A DNA stretch of 40,786 nucleotides from RGIG6353 sp964558655 (GCA_964558655.1 CAZLEX010000013.1:1-40786), one strand, 5' to 3'. Counted from the first letter of the stretch, positions 15,995 to 24,707 are shown. Notes: generated from the letters alone by a model not told the origin. A program made the numbers and translations.

Positions 15995-16901
15995 CAAAAA
16001 GTTTTATTGATTTTACACATTTTTCTCCGTCAATTTCGATTATCTCGCCGAGCCCGAAAAATTTTTCTTCATCGGAAAATAATTTTACGCGGCAACCTAA
16101 CGGAGGAAGTGCTATTTTTGCACGCCTTGAATAAATCGGCTGACCGTTTTTTATAAGCCGTGTATAAAAGGAAGACAGATACACTTCGTCAAGTTCGGTA
16201 AAAAGACTTTCCGTGCTTATAACAGCTTTTTCCAATATATCTTCTTCGGCAAGCTGCTGTAATTCTTCAAGCGTGTAAGACGCAGACAATTCAAAATTTC
16301 CGGATTTAATCCGCTGTAAAGCACTCATTGTGCCTCCGCATCCGATTTTTTTACCTATATCAGATACAAGTGTCCTTATGTAAGTACCTTTGGAAACAGA
16401 AACCGAAAATTCCCATTCCGCCTCGCTTACCCGTTCCACATTCCATATTTTTTCAATAAAAACAGGCCTTGCTTCACGCTCAATCTCTATTCCGTTTCGG
16501 GCAAGATCACACAATTTTTTACCGTTTACTTTAAGTGCCGAATACATAGGCGGAATTTGAAACCCCTCGCCTAAAAAAGACATTATTGCCGTTTCGACTT
16601 GTGACGCCTCAAGGCATGGTTCTTTTTTACAGATTACATTCCCGCTTATATCCTGTGTATCCGTTTCAATGCCCAAAATCATACGCGTTCTATAACTTTT
16701 GGAATCCGAAACCAAAAAACTGCTGGCTTTCACCGCATTTCCCACAAGTATCGGAAGTACACCTGTTGCCATAGGATCGAGAGTTCCCGTATGCCCTACC
16801 TTACGCGTATTAAAAATTTTTCGCAATTTGTTTACTGCATCGTGAGATGTTATGCCGGCGGGTTTATTAAGAACAACAACCCCCGAATATTTTTCACTCA
16901 T
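15972..16901 (-). CDS. truB: tRNA pseudouridine(55) synthase, 309 aa
   Basis: TruB converts U55 of the T-loop in tRNAs to pseudouridine. GHTGTLDPMATG (about 37-48) carries the catalytic aspartate, and LNKPAGITSHDAV precedes it. KGTYIRTLVSDIG (about 175) is the second conserved motif. The C-terminal domain (about 235-309) fits a PUA-like fold. The start overlaps the nrnA stop by 4 nt, indicating translational coupling at the end of the infB operon. Bacillota often have ribF next; here the downstream gene is the unrelated zinc-ribbon protein. Confidence 0.95.
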   Translation of the reverse strand: MSEKYSGVVVLNKPAGITSHDAVNKLRKIFNTRKVGHTGTLDPMATGVLPILVGNAVKASSFLVSDSKSYRTRMILGIETDTQDISGNVICKKEPCLEASQVETAIMSFLGEGFQIPPMYSALKVNGKKLCDLARNGIEIEREARPVFIEKIWNVERVSEAEWEFSVSVSKGTYIRTLVSDIGKKIGCGGTMSALQRIKSGNFELSASYTLEELQQLAEEDILEKAVISTESLFTELDEVYLSSFYTRLIKNGQPIYSRRAKIALPPLGCRVKLFSDEEKFFGLGEIIEIDGEKCVKSIKLFVDTSEKI

Positions 16902-17845
16902 ACAATATTTTCCCCTTCCATATAGCAGAGGAGTTTATTTATTACTTCAGACTTACTTCCCTCAATAAAACACCCGGCAGCACAGCGGTGACCACCGCCG
17001 CCGAAATCGGCACATATCTTAGCAACATCGTAATTTTCCTCGCTCCTCATCGATACCTTAAATCCGTTTTGGCGTTCTTTGAGAGTCACTCCAATCAAAA
17101 CGCCTTCCGGGATTTTGGCAAGCTGTTCCACACCGCAGGCATCTTTTTCTTCAATCCCTACTCGATGAAGAATTTCATCGGTAAGGCAGGCAATTACTAC
17201 TTTTCCCGAAAAATAATACTCCAAATTTTGCAAAATTTCAGTCTCAAGAGCTATTTTTTTCGGGCTTTTTGTTATAAATAACCGTGTATTGATATATCCG
17301 AAATTACCGTTTTCCGTGTAATTACAAAGTTTAGAGGCAATTTCAAATGTTTTGGAAGAAGTATTGGAAAATTTAAAACAGCCGGTATCCGTTGCTATTG
17401 CCGTATACAGACATTCGGCAATATACAAATCAATTTCTACTCCCAGTGCATCGATAAGTTCAAAAATTATCTCTCCGCAAGCCGAACTGTGAGGATCGCA
17501 AAATATTCTTTCGGCTCCGACGGTATTGTTTAAATGATGATCGATGGCAAGATCGATTTTTTTACACTCCGGAAAATTTTTCAGAAGAGTACGCGAAGCA
17601 ACATCAACAGTCAATGTAATTTGAGATTCAAATTTCGAATATGACGATATATTCTCATAAATATAATCAAAATCTTTCGGAACAGCATCTGCGACAGTTA
17701 CACAAACTCTTTTTCCAAGCTTTTTCAACGCATACGCAAGTGCCGAAGACGAACCGATTGCGTCGCCGTCGGGGTTCGTATGAGTAAAAATCTCAATGCA
17801 ATCGCTTTCTTTCAGAAAATTTGCAACTTCGGCTATGCTATTCAT
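16898..17845 (-). CDS. nrnA: DHH phosphoesterase NrnA (oligoribonuclease / pAp phosphatase), 315 aa
   Basis: The protein degrades nanoRNAs and may dephosphorylate pAp. DHH-family motifs are visible: THTNPDGDAIGSS with His22, Asp26 and Asp28; LTVDVAS with an Asp near 84; AIDHHLNN near 105; and the C-terminal DHHA1 motif FGGGGHRCAAG. Length is typical of NrnA. The start at 17845 is chosen because GGAGAAG lies about 6 nt before it; an ATG at 17860 has no SD and itself contains that site. It overlaps the end of rbfA by 8 nt. Its place between rbfA and truB is common in Clostridia. Confidence 0.92.
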   Translation of the reverse strand: MNSIAEVANFLKESDCIEIFTHTNPDGDAIGSSSALAYALKKLGKRVCVTVADAVPKDFDYIYENISSYSKFESQITLTVDVASRTLLKNFPECKKIDLAIDHHLNNTVGAERIFCDPHSSACGEIIFELIDALGVEIDLYIAECLYTAIATDTGCFKFSNTSSKTFEIASKLCNYTENGNFGYINTRLFITKSPKKIALETEILQNLEYYFSGKVVIACLTDEILHRVGIEEKDACGVEQLAKIPEGVLIGVTLKERQNGFKVSMRSEENYDVAKICADFGGGGHRCAAGCFIEGSKSEVINKLLCYMEGENIV

Positions 17846-18203
17846 TTTTTTCTTCTCCATCGGTCTTTATATCGAGCTGCTTTAAAATAGATTCGATTTT
17901 CGCTCCCTGTTGTGCCGAGTCGTCATATTCAAATGTCAATTCCGGAGTTATGCGTAAATCGAGATTTTTTGCAAGGCAGGATCTAAGATATCCCTGTGCA
18001 CTGTATAAACCTTTTTTCACTTCTTTGAAATCGGCACCCATACAGTTGAAATACACTTTGGCAAATTTCATATCACGGGAAACACGGACTGCGGTAACAG
18101 TAACAAGTGCACCCGAAACTCTCGGATCTTTAACGCTTCTCATCGCTTCTCCGAGCACCTGCTTTGTGGCTTCGTTAATCCTGTCCTGTCTGAATTTATT
18201 CAT
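17838..18203 (-). CDS. rbfA: 30S ribosome-binding factor A, 121 aa
   Basis: RbfA helps mature the 30S subunit and 16S rRNA 5' end, especially in the cold. The KH-like fold is recognisable from KDPRVSGALVTVTAVRVSRDMKFAKVYF and the C-terminal ELTFEYDDSAQQGAKIESIL. The length is normal. GGAGAAG precedes the ATG. The gene follows infB after 17 nt and overlaps nrnA, within the conserved nusA-infB operon. Confidence 0.95.
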   Translation of the reverse strand: MNKFRQDRINEATKQVLGEAMRSVKDPRVSGALVTVTAVRVSRDMKFAKVYFNCMGADFKEVKKGLYSAQGYLRSCLAKNLDLRITPELTFEYDDSAQQGAKIESILKQLDIKTDGEEKNE

Positions 18204-18220
18204 TTTTTCTTCTCCGTGAT

Positions 18221-20728
18221 TTAATTTTTAATTTCTTCCATGACGAAAGACTCGAGAATATCTCCCTCTTTCATGTCGTTGAATTTTTCCAAACCGATAC
18301 CGCACTCAAATCCCTGAGCAACTTCTTTGGCATCATCTTTAAACCTCTTCAAAGAAGAAATTTTATCTTCAAATATTACTATTCCGTCACGCACAACGCG
18401 TATTTGAGAGTTCCTTGTAACTTTACCGTCAAGTATATACGATCCGGCTATCACACCTACATTAGGAACTTTTATCGTTTGACGCACTTCGGCATGACCG
18501 ATAACAACCTCACGATAGGTAGGAGCAAGCATGCCTTTCATCGCCGCTTCAACTTCTTCTATACACTCGTATATAATTCGGTAAGTATGCATATCCACTC
18601 CCGCTTTTGATGCAGCATCTATAGCACGCTTATCCGGGCGGACATTAAATCCTATGATAATTGCTCCCGATGCAGTGGCAAGCATGACATCATTTTCGTT
18701 AATTCCGCCGACCGCATTATGAATAACGTGAACCTTTACTTCATCGTTTGAAAGCTTTTCAAGCGATGCCTTTACAGCTTCGGCAGACCCCTGTACATCG
18801 GCTTTTACAACTATGTTAAGCTCTTTTATTCCTTCTTTAACCTGATTGAAAAAGTCATTAAGGCTTACCTTTCCGTTGGCAGTGAAATTACGCTCTTTTT
18901 CTTCGGAGCGTCTCTCTTCCGCAAGTGCTTTCGCCATTCTTTCGTCTTTTACGGCGTTAAGAATATCACCTGCCGCAGGAACATCTGAGAGACCGAGAAT
19001 TTCAACGGGAACGCTGGGGCCTGCGGTCTTTACGGACCTACCCTTATCATCAAGCATAAGACGAACCCGTCCTACTGTTGTACCGGCGATTATATAATCG
19101 CCCGTATGGAGTGTTCCGTTTTGAATAAGCACTGTAGCAACGGCTCCGCGTCCTTTGTCGAGTTTTGCTTCAATTACAATTCCGCGTGCTTCACGATTGG
19201 GATTTGCTTTTAATTCAGACACTTCTGCAACAAGCAAAACCGACTCAAGCAAATCGTCAATTCCCGCTTTTGTAATTGCCGACACCGGAACACAAATGAT
19301 ATCTCCGCCCCATTCTTCCGGAACAAGATCATATTTTGTGAGTTCCTGCATTATATTATCGGGATTTGCACCGAGTTTATCCATTTTGTTTATTGCGACA
19401 ATTATTGAAACTCCGGCGGCTTTAGCGTGATTAATAGCTTCAACGGTTTGAGGCATTATTCCGTCATCTGCCGCAACAACCAAAATCGCAATATCCGTAG
19501 ACTGTGCACCTCTTGCACGCATCGCCGTAAATGCTTCGTGACCGGGAGTATCCAAAAATGTAATGTCATGTCCGTTCACATTAACCCGATATGCACCTAT
19601 ATGCTGTGTAATACCTCCGGCTTCACCCGATGTAACATTGGCATGCCTTATTGCGTCAAGAAGAGAAGTCTTACCGTGGTCTACATGGCCCATAACACAA
19701 ACAACAGGGGCACGCTCCACAAGATCTTCTTTTTGGTCTTCAGACGAATCTATAAGTTTTTCTTCGGTCGTAACGACAATTATTCTTTCGGCTCTTGCAC
19801 CGAATTCATCGGCAACTATTGCCGCCGTATCAAAATCAATCGATTGATTTAAAGTAACCATCATGCCGAGTCCCATAAGTTTTTTCATTACTTCGGCTGT
19901 AGTAATATGAAGTTCTTTTGCAAGTTCGGATACAATCATCTCTTCCGGAAGTTTAACAACTTCGGGAATCTTTGGCTTTTCGGGTATTTTACGCGGCTCG
20001 GGCTTTTTGCCTTTTTTTCTATCAAATCCCGGTTTCGTGCCGCTCTTCTTGCCGAATTTCTGCTTTCCGGATTCATTTGCACCGTCATGTACATAATCAA
20101 GAAGCTTTTCGTCATACTTTGAAAGATCCACATTTGATGTGCCTCTTGTATCAACTACACGAATTTCTTTCTTTGAGGAAGAATCCGACATACCAATTGC
20201 CGTTTTTACATTTCTTTCAAGTTTTACTCCGCCCTGCTTTTGTGCGGGTTTTGTTTCATGTTTCTTAAAATTTTTAACTTCGGAATTTTTCTCAGACTTA
20301 TGTGCAAATGTTTCTTTGCTTTTATGCTGATTTTTTTCTTCCTTTGAAGAAACCGCATTTTTTTCTTTGAAAATATCTTTTTTTTCGGCATGAGAAACTT
20401 TCGGAGTTTCGCCCTGCCGGCTTTGAATTTCCTTTTTTTCCTCAGCCGAAACTTTTTCTTCAACCTTCGGTGCCGACGGCTTTTCATCGGCAATGTGTTC
20501 GGAATCGCTGTGATGTGCAAGAATAATTTCTCCGTTTATATATTTATCAATGTCATACGGAGTGCACAACGATGCGAACCTGTAAATAACAAGGTCTGCC
20601 TCCTCTTCGGAAAGCAGAGTCGCTTTTCGATCTGCCTTTTCGGGAATCTGCATAAGTATTTCTTTATTTTTGACATCAAAATCTTTCGCAAGCAAAGACA
20701 CTTTAATTTTATTATTTGATGATGACAT
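18221..20728 (-). CDS. infB: translation initiation factor IF-2, 835 aa
   Basis: IF-2 is the GTPase that brings initiator tRNA to the 30S subunit and promotes subunit joining. An IF2_N-like segment (about 1-50) is followed by a long charged, low-complexity linker rich in Lys and Glu (about 75-250) and a second IF2_N domain (about 260-310). The G domain carries GHVDHGKT (about 346), DTPGHEAF and NKMD. Domains II-IV follow, ending in the tRNA-binding C-domain. The ATG at 20728 follows GGAGGAACAG; a TTG at 20743 lies before that site and is rejected. It is 19 nt from ylxQ. Confidence 0.97.
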   Translation of the reverse strand: MSSSNNKIKVSLLAKDFDVKNKEILMQIPEKADRKATLLSEEEADLVIYRFASLCTPYDIDKYINGEIILAHHSDSEHIADEKPSAPKVEEKVSAEEKKEIQSRQGETPKVSHAEKKDIFKEKNAVSSKEEKNQHKSKETFAHKSEKNSEVKNFKKHETKPAQKQGGVKLERNVKTAIGMSDSSSKKEIRVVDTRGTSNVDLSKYDEKLLDYVHDGANESGKQKFGKKSGTKPGFDRKKGKKPEPRKIPEKPKIPEVVKLPEEMIVSELAKELHITTAEVMKKLMGLGMMVTLNQSIDFDTAAIVADEFGARAERIIVVTTEEKLIDSSEDQKEDLVERAPVVCVMGHVDHGKTSLLDAIRHANVTSGEAGGITQHIGAYRVNVNGHDITFLDTPGHEAFTAMRARGAQSTDIAILVVAADDGIMPQTVEAINHAKAAGVSIIVAINKMDKLGANPDNIMQELTKYDLVPEEWGGDIICVPVSAITKAGIDDLLESVLLVAEVSELKANPNREARGIVIEAKLDKGRGAVATVLIQNGTLHTGDYIIAGTTVGRVRLMLDDKGRSVKTAGPSVPVEILGLSDVPAAGDILNAVKDERMAKALAEERRSEEKERNFTANGKVSLNDFFNQVKEGIKELNIVVKADVQGSAEAVKASLEKLSNDEVKVHVIHNAVGGINENDVMLATASGAIIIGFNVRPDKRAIDAASKAGVDMHTYRIIYECIEEVEAAMKGMLAPTYREVVIGHAEVRQTIKVPNVGVIAGSYILDGKVTRNSQIRVVRDGIVIFEDKISSLKRFKDDAKEVAQGFECGIGLEKFNDMKEGDILESFVMEEIKN

Positions 20729-20747
20729 AAACTGTTCCTCCAATCGT

Positions 20748-21074
20748 TTACACTTCTTGGTGTTCCAAGCTGTTCTTTACAAGAGTTTTTAAACCGATAT
20801 CGGTAATCGCCACACCTGCAACATTTCGCAATTTTCCCAAAGCTTCCGAAAATTGCGACATTGTAAAATCGCTTACAATTACTTCAGCTCCATAAAATGT
20901 GCAAGTATCGAGAATTTCTTTTCTTGTATTTTCCGATACATCGCAAGCAACTATAACGAGCTCTGCTCTACGGAATTTTACGGCATCTCTTACCTGTTCC
21001 GTTCCGATTACGACTTTTCCCGCACGATGTGCGAGTCCTAAATTCAAAAAGAATTTATTTTGTTTCCGAGACAT
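20748..21074 (-). CDS. L7Ae-family ribosomal-like protein YlxQ, 108 aa
   Basis: This is a small RNA-binding protein of the L7Ae/L30e/S12e/Gadd45 family, YlxQ subgroup. FFLNLGLAHRAGKVVIGTEQV and LVIVACDVSENTRK are the recognisable core, including the kink-turn-binding region. Length is typical. GAGGAGGAG lies upstream of the ATG inside the rnpM end, and the two genes overlap by 20 nt. YlxQ homologues have been reported to bind k-turns, but the physiological target is unclear. Context is the nusA-infB operon. Confidence 0.93.
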   Translation of the reverse strand: MSRKQNKFFLNLGLAHRAGKVVIGTEQVRDAVKFRRAELVIVACDVSENTRKEILDTCTFYGAEVIVSDFTMSQFSEALGKLRNVAGVAITDIGLKTLVKNSLEHQEV

Positions 21075-21327
21075 TTTTCAGCTCCTCCTCAAGAGACAGC
21101 AAAACTTCTTCGGGAATAGTACATTCAAAACTTTTTTCAAGCCGATGAGCTTTAATCGCTTTTTTTAAGCAATCTGTTTTTTTGCATATATACGATCCTC
21201 TTCCGGCTTTCTTCCCTGTCGGATCAAGAGATATCTTTCCGTCTTTTGCCTTAACTATTCTTATGAGTGCCTGCTTCGGAAAAGAATTCATGCACCCCAG
21301 ACACTTTCTTTCGGGTATTTTTTTCAT
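21055..21327 (-). CDS. rnpM: YlxR family RNase P modulator RnpM (DUF448), 90 aa
   Basis: The family signature is MKKIPERKCLGCMNSFPK followed by KAGRGSYICKKTDCLKKA, giving the conserved RGAYxC-like patch and four cysteines (9, 12 and two near 49-55). YlxR, recently renamed RnpM, is reported to bind RNase P RNA and modulate its activity; rnpB is also in this window at 3,217-3,584. The gene lies 20 nt after nusA and overlaps ylxQ. Length matches the family. Confidence 0.93.
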   Translation of the reverse strand: MKKIPERKCLGCMNSFPKQALIRIVKAKDGKISLDPTGKKAGRGSYICKKTDCLKKAIKAHRLEKSFECTIPEEVLLSLEEELKNVSETK

Positions 21328-21347
21328 TTCAGATATCAGTCCCTTGT

Positions 21348-22397
21348 TTAAAATTGTGATTTGATGTCTATTTTGTATCCTGTAATTTTAGCGGCAAGTC
21401 GGGCATTCTGACCTTTATTTCCTATAGCTAAAGAAAGCTGATCTTGAGGTACTGTAACAGTACAGCCTTTTTCGAGCCTTCCGTCTTCGTTTACGGTAGT
21501 GGAAAGAGTAACATCTATTACCTGTGCCGGAGAAAGTGCCGCTTTGATAAACTCTTCCGGATTCTCGCTGTATTCTATGATATCGATTTTCTCACCGGCT
21601 ATTTCATTGGTTATATTAGTTTTTCTCATTCCTTTAACGCCTATGCACGAACCTATTGCGTCAACATCTTTATTTCGGCTCCATACCGCTATTTTGGTTC
21701 TTGAACCTGCTTCTCTGGCGATTGAATGAATAATTACGGTCCCGTCCTGAATTTCCGGAACTTCAAGTTCAAACAATCTCTTGACCAGCCCGTGATGCCT
21801 TCTTGAAACAATAATTACCGGTTCTTTCGTATCCGTCTTTATATCGGCTACATAAACTTTAAGAGCCTGTCCCGAACGCAAAATTTCTCCCGGTATCTGT
21901 TCGGATTTCAAAAGAGTTGCCTGATACTTTCCAATTTCCAAAATCGCATTACCGGTATTTTTATCAATCAACACTATTCTGGAAGTTACGATATCGTTTT
22001 TCTTTCCTTCATATTCGTCTATAAGCATCTGGCGTTCTGCCTCTCTGATGCCTTGAATTATGACCATTTTTGCCGCCTGAGCCGAAATGCGTCCGAAATC
22101 TTTCGTCTTTATCTCTTTTTCATACACATCTCCGAGTTTCAGCTTGCTTTTTATCGCTTTCGCCTCATCAACTGTCAGCTGGCAATTCGGATCTTCGACT
22201 TCTTCAACCACAGTCCACTGTTCAAAAACCCTAACTACTTTCTTTTCGCAATCGAGCATCACTCTGACATTGTTCTGACCGTTGTATTCTTTTTTGAAAG
22301 CCGCCTGAAGTGCCGCCTCCACTTTTTCAAGCATATAGCTCTTGGGAATACCTTCTTTTTCAAGTTGGTCAAGTGCTTCAAAAAATTCTTTGTTCAT
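21348..22397 (-). CDS. nusA: transcription termination/antitermination factor NusA, 349 aa
   Basis: NusA binds RNA polymerase and controls pausing, termination and antitermination. The N-terminal polymerase-binding domain (about 1-125) begins MNKEFFEALDQLEKEKGIPK-like. An S1 domain (about 130-200) and two KH domains (GSCIGVKGMRKTNI and LAIGNKGQNARLAAKITG) complete a standard Gram-positive NusA without the C-terminal acidic repeats of Proteobacteria. It is 26 nt after rimP. The operon leader contains a terminator-like hairpin that could allow autoregulation. Confidence 0.97.
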   Translation of the reverse strand: MNKEFFEALDQLEKEGIPKSYMLEKVEAALQAAFKKEYNGQNNVRVMLDCEKKVVRVFEQWTVVEEVEDPNCQLTVDEAKAIKSKLKLGDVYEKEIKTKDFGRISAQAAKMVIIQGIREAERQMLIDEYEGKKNDIVTSRIVLIDKNTGNAILEIGKYQATLLKSEQIPGEILRSGQALKVYVADIKTDTKEPVIIVSRRHHGLVKRLFELEVPEIQDGTVIIHSIAREAGSRTKIAVWSRNKDVDAIGSCIGVKGMRKTNITNEIAGEKIDIIEYSENPEEFIKAALSPAQVIDVTLSTTVNEDGRLEKGCTVTVPQDQLSLAIGNKGQNARLAAKITGYKIDIKSQF

Positions 22398-22423
22398 GAT
22401 TACATCGTCCTTTTCAAAAATAC

Positions 22424-22936
22424 TTAATCTTTTTTATTTTTACCGAAAATTTTATCATAATCGACAACGGTTTTGACCGATGCGATTTTTGAGCGTTCAA
22501 GTGACACCGTTTCTTCTCCGTTGCGGAAAAACAGATTGGAAGAATCGTACGAAACAAGAGGCAAAGAAAAATTTTTGCCAAATGTTTCATGCGGAGCAAA
22601 CAATTTTACTTCCACTTCTTCGCCCGAATATTTGTCAAAATGAAAATTTCTTGTAAGTTCCCGTTCAAGACCGGCACTCGAAACCTCAAGACAATAGCTG
22701 TCTGAAATCGGATCGGCTTCGTCGAGAATCGGATTTACCGCATCGGTTACATTGACGCAATCATCAATTGTTATCTCACGATCGTCGCTGTCAATCGTAA
22801 CTATCAAATTATATTCGGAACCCTCTTTTTTGTATTCGACATTCCAAAGAATAAAACCGAGCTCGACGATTTTTTCTTTTATCAAGGCCGAAACACGATC
22901 GGAAATATTCCGTCTGAGTGATTCTTTTTTCGCCAT
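22424..22936 (-). CDS. rimP: ribosome maturation factor RimP, 170 aa
   Basis: RimP is needed for late 30S assembly. ELGFILWNVEYKKEGSEYNLIVTIDSD and ITIDDCVNVTDAVNPILDE, then SYCLEVSSAGLERELT, are the conserved family core. The C-terminal SH3-like domain follows. The ATG at 22936 has AAAGGAG 7 nt upstream; the open frame continues to 23077 but crosses the leader hairpins and promoter. It is the first gene of the rimP-nusA-infB-truB operon. Confidence 0.95.
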   Translation of the reverse strand: MAKKESLRRNISDRVSALIKEKIVELGFILWNVEYKKEGSEYNLIVTIDSDDREITIDDCVNVTDAVNPILDEADPISDSYCLEVSSAGLERELTRNFHFDKYSGEEVEVKLFAPHETFGKNFSLPLVSYDSSNLFFRNGEETVSLERSKIASVKTVVDYDKIFGKNKKD

Positions 22937-22952
22937 ACTTAACTCCTTTTTA

Positions 22953-22984
22953 CAAAAATCAAAGAGAGTGGCAACCACTCTCTT
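22953..22984 (-). promoter_or_regulatory. terminator-like hairpin in the rimP-nusA leader
   Basis: A perfect 10-bp stem (AAGAGAGTGG at 22962-22971 with 22975-22984) and a 3-nt loop are followed on the minus strand by UGA and UUUUU (22954-22961). It lies between promoter and rimP start, 20 nt before the SD. This layout fits transcription attenuation. Confidence 0.7.
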
Positions 22985-22989
22985 CCTTT

Positions 22990-23008
22990 CACAGTTTATT
23001 GTACTGTG
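22990..23008 (-). promoter_or_regulatory. 5'-end hairpin of the rimP-nusA leader
   Basis: CACAGT (minus) pairs perfectly with ACTGTG around a 7-nt loop, starting at the predicted 5' end of the transcript. It could stabilise the RNA or act with the downstream terminator-like hairpin. Confidence 0.5.
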
Positions 23009-23012
23009 CAAC

Positions 23013-23040
23013 ATTATACCACATATTTTCAAAAAATCAA
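23013..23040 (-). promoter_or_regulatory. promoter of the rimP-nusA-infB operon
   Basis: Minus-strand TTGATT (23035-23040), a 16-bp spacer ending TGG and TATAAT (23013-23018), so also an extended -10. Leader length is about 70 nt. Confidence 0.8.
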
Positions 23041-23130
23041 GTCTTTTTGGAATTTTTTTCATCGAATTTTTGCTCAAACAGATTTGCCTCTAAGCCAAAG
23101 GTGCCGTACTGTTGAATTTGTAACGAAATA

Positions 23131-23161
23131 AAAGCCCTCGCTTTTAAAAAACGAGAGCTTT
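23131..23161 (-). terminator. terminator of the tRNA-Val gene
   Basis: A 10-bp stem with one G-U pair (23131-23140 with 23152-23161), followed on the minus strand by UUUAUUU. It begins directly at the CCA end of the tRNA. Confidence 0.8.
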
Positions 23162-23237
23162 GGTGGAGACAAGTGGACTCGAACCACTGACCCCTTGCAT
23201 GTCAAGCAAGTACTCTAACCGGCTGAGCTATGCCTCC
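23161..23237 (-). tRNA. tRNA-Val, anticodon GAC
   Basis: The minus strand folds as a cloverleaf. The acceptor stem is GGAGGCA pairing with TGTCTCC, with discriminator A and an encoded CCA. The D-arm is TAGCTCAGCCGGTTAGAG, the anticodon stem CTTGC/GCAAG holds loop TTGACAT, and the T-arm contains GGTTCGAGTCC. The anticodon GAC reads GUC and GUU (Val). Aspartate (GUC anticodon) was considered, but the loop order gives GAC. Confidence 0.93.
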
Positions 23238-23271
23238 GAAATTTTAAGACGCAAATTCAAGCGACGGTGAG

Positions 23272-23300
23272 ATGATACCATATTTTTTTTCGTTTGTCAA
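23272..23300 (-). promoter_or_regulatory. promoter of tRNA-Val
   Basis: Minus-strand TTGACA (23295-23300), a 17-bp spacer ending TGG and TATCAT (23272-23277), about 35 bp before the tRNA. Confidence 0.8.
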
Positions 23301-23354
23301 TACTTTTATTGCCGGATGCCGAAAAACGAAATTCCAATATTTTTCTCAAAACCC

Positions 23355-23383
23355 TTTTCATTTGTACATTTTTGTGATAAAAT
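23355..23383 (+). promoter_or_regulatory. possible promoter of the DUF951-prfA operon
   Basis: An extended -10 TGATAAAAT (core 23378-23383) lies 17 bp after a weak -35 TTTTCA. It is placed about 45 bp before the DUF951 start. Confidence 0.5.
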
Positions 23384-23428
23384 AAGACAAGTATGTGCGA
23401 TAATTGTTTTCTTGAAGGAGTGAATTTA

Positions 23429-23641
23429 ATGATACTGCGTGTCGGAGATAAAATCGACATGAAAAAAAAGCACCCTTGCGGCGGAGTTTCTTTTATGGTT
23501 TTACGCGTTGGCAGCGATATAAAAATAAGGTGCATGAAATGTCAACATGAAGTTACAGTGCCGCGAATTAAGCTTGAGCGTTCAATAAAAAAAATTACAA
23601 CTCCCGATGGAGAGGAAAGGAAAAACACGCCGAATGTTTGA
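23429..23641 (+). CDS. DUF951 family protein, 70 aa
   Basis: A short protein with the DUF951 pattern: MILRVGDKIDMKKKHPCGG, MVLRVGSDIKIRCMKCQHEVTVPR. Cysteines at about 18, 39 and 42 could bind metal. GAAGGAG precedes the ATG at 23429; an upstream start at 23393 lacks a good site. The family is widespread in Bacillota and small enough to be missed; its function is unknown. Its end overlaps the prfA start by 8 nt, suggesting translational coupling with release factor 1. Confidence 0.88.
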   Translation: MILRVGDKIDMKKKHPCGGVSFMVLRVGSDIKIRCMKCQHEVTVPRIKLERSIKKITTPDGEERKNTPNV

Positions 23642-24707
23642 AAGACTCGAAGAAACGGAAAGACGGTATGCTGAGCTTTCAGAACAATTGTCCGACCAAA
23701 ATGTAATGTCCGACATAAATTTATATAAAAAGATTATGAAGGAATACAAAATTCTGACACCCATTGTCGAAAAATTCAAAGAATACAAAAAATGGCAAAA
23801 TATCGGTACAGAGGCACAAATTTCTCTTGATACGGAAATCGATCCGGATATACGAAACATTGCCGCAGAAGAAAAGGACAAATCCAAATACGAATGTGAA
23901 AGGCTTACAGACGAGCTTAAATTATTACTTCTTCCGCAGGATGAAAATGATGACCGCAATGTAATCGTGGAAATTCGCGGAGGTGCGGGAGGTGAGGAAG
24001 CTGCTCTTTTTTGTGCGGTACTTTACCGAATGTATTCAATGTTTGCAATTTCGTCGGGATTCAAATGTGAAACCGTTTCGGCAAACGAAACGGGGCTTGG
24101 GGGATTTAAAGAAATTTCCTTTATGATAAGCGGTGAAGGTGCCTTTTCCCGTTTTAAATACGAAAGCGGTGTACACCGCGTGCAAAGAGTCCCCGAAACC
24201 GAAGCACAGGGGAGAATACACACATCGACCGTTACCGTTGCGGTACTTCCGGAGGCCGAAGATGTAGAGGTGGAAATTAATTCCGCCGACCTGGAAATAG
24301 AAGCTCACAGAGCCTCAGGTGCTGGCGGTCAGCATGTAAACAAAACCGATTCCGCAATTAGAATAATCCATAAGCCGACAGGCATTGTGGTTGAATGTCA
24401 AGACGAACGAAGCCAACACAAAAACCGTGAAAAAGCGATGAAAGTTTTGAGATCAAAACTCTACGAAATGAAAAAAAACGAACAGGCGCAAACTCTTGCC
24501 TCTTCTCGAAAAAATCAAGTCGGGACAGGCGACAGAAGCGAGCGGATAAGAACATACAATTACCCTCAAGGGCGTGTGACCGATCACAGAATAGGTCTTA
24601 CACTCTACAATCTTGAAAATATCCTGGACGGATCATTGGACGAAATTATCGAACAGCTTGCCGCCGCAGAAAGAGCAAAACTTCTCGCAGAAGGTGAACT
24701 TATATGA
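23634..24707 (+). CDS. prfA: peptide chain release factor 1, 357 aa
   Basis: RF1 recognises UAA and UAG and triggers peptide release. GAGGQHVNKTDSAIRI carries the catalytic GGQ at residues 231-233. The codon-recognition domain precedes it, with ESGVHRVQRVPETEAQGRIHTS between. The start MFERLEETERRYAELSEQLSD matches the family, and the AAAGGA site lies about 14 nt upstream, which is long; an ATG at 23607 has no SD and would add nine unusual residues. The stop overlaps the next start (ATGA). No prmC lies between prfA and the Sua5 gene, unlike many genomes. Confidence 0.96.
   Translation: MFERLEETERRYAELSEQLSDQNVMSDINLYKKIMKEYKILTPIVEKFKEYKKWQNIGTEAQISLDTEIDPDIRNIAAEEKDKSKYECERLTDELKLLLLPQDENDDRNVIVEIRGGAGGEEAALFCAVLYRMYSMFAISSGFKCETVSANETGLGGFKEISFMISGEGAFSRFKYESGVHRVQRVPETEAQGRIHTSTVTVAVLPEAEDVEVEINSADLEIEAHRASGAGGQHVNKTDSAIRIIHKPTGIVVECQDERSQHKNREKAMKVLRSKLYEMKKNEQAQTLASSRKNQVGTGDRSERIRTYNYPQGRVTDHRIGLTLYNLENILDGSLDEIIEQLAAAERAKLLAEGELI

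Noticed and set aside
22937..23077. N-terminal extension of RimP.
   Set aside because: It runs through the leader hairpins and the promoter.
23161..23237. tRNA-Asp.
   Set aside because: The anticodon loop reads TTGACAT, giving GAC (Val), not GTC (Asp).
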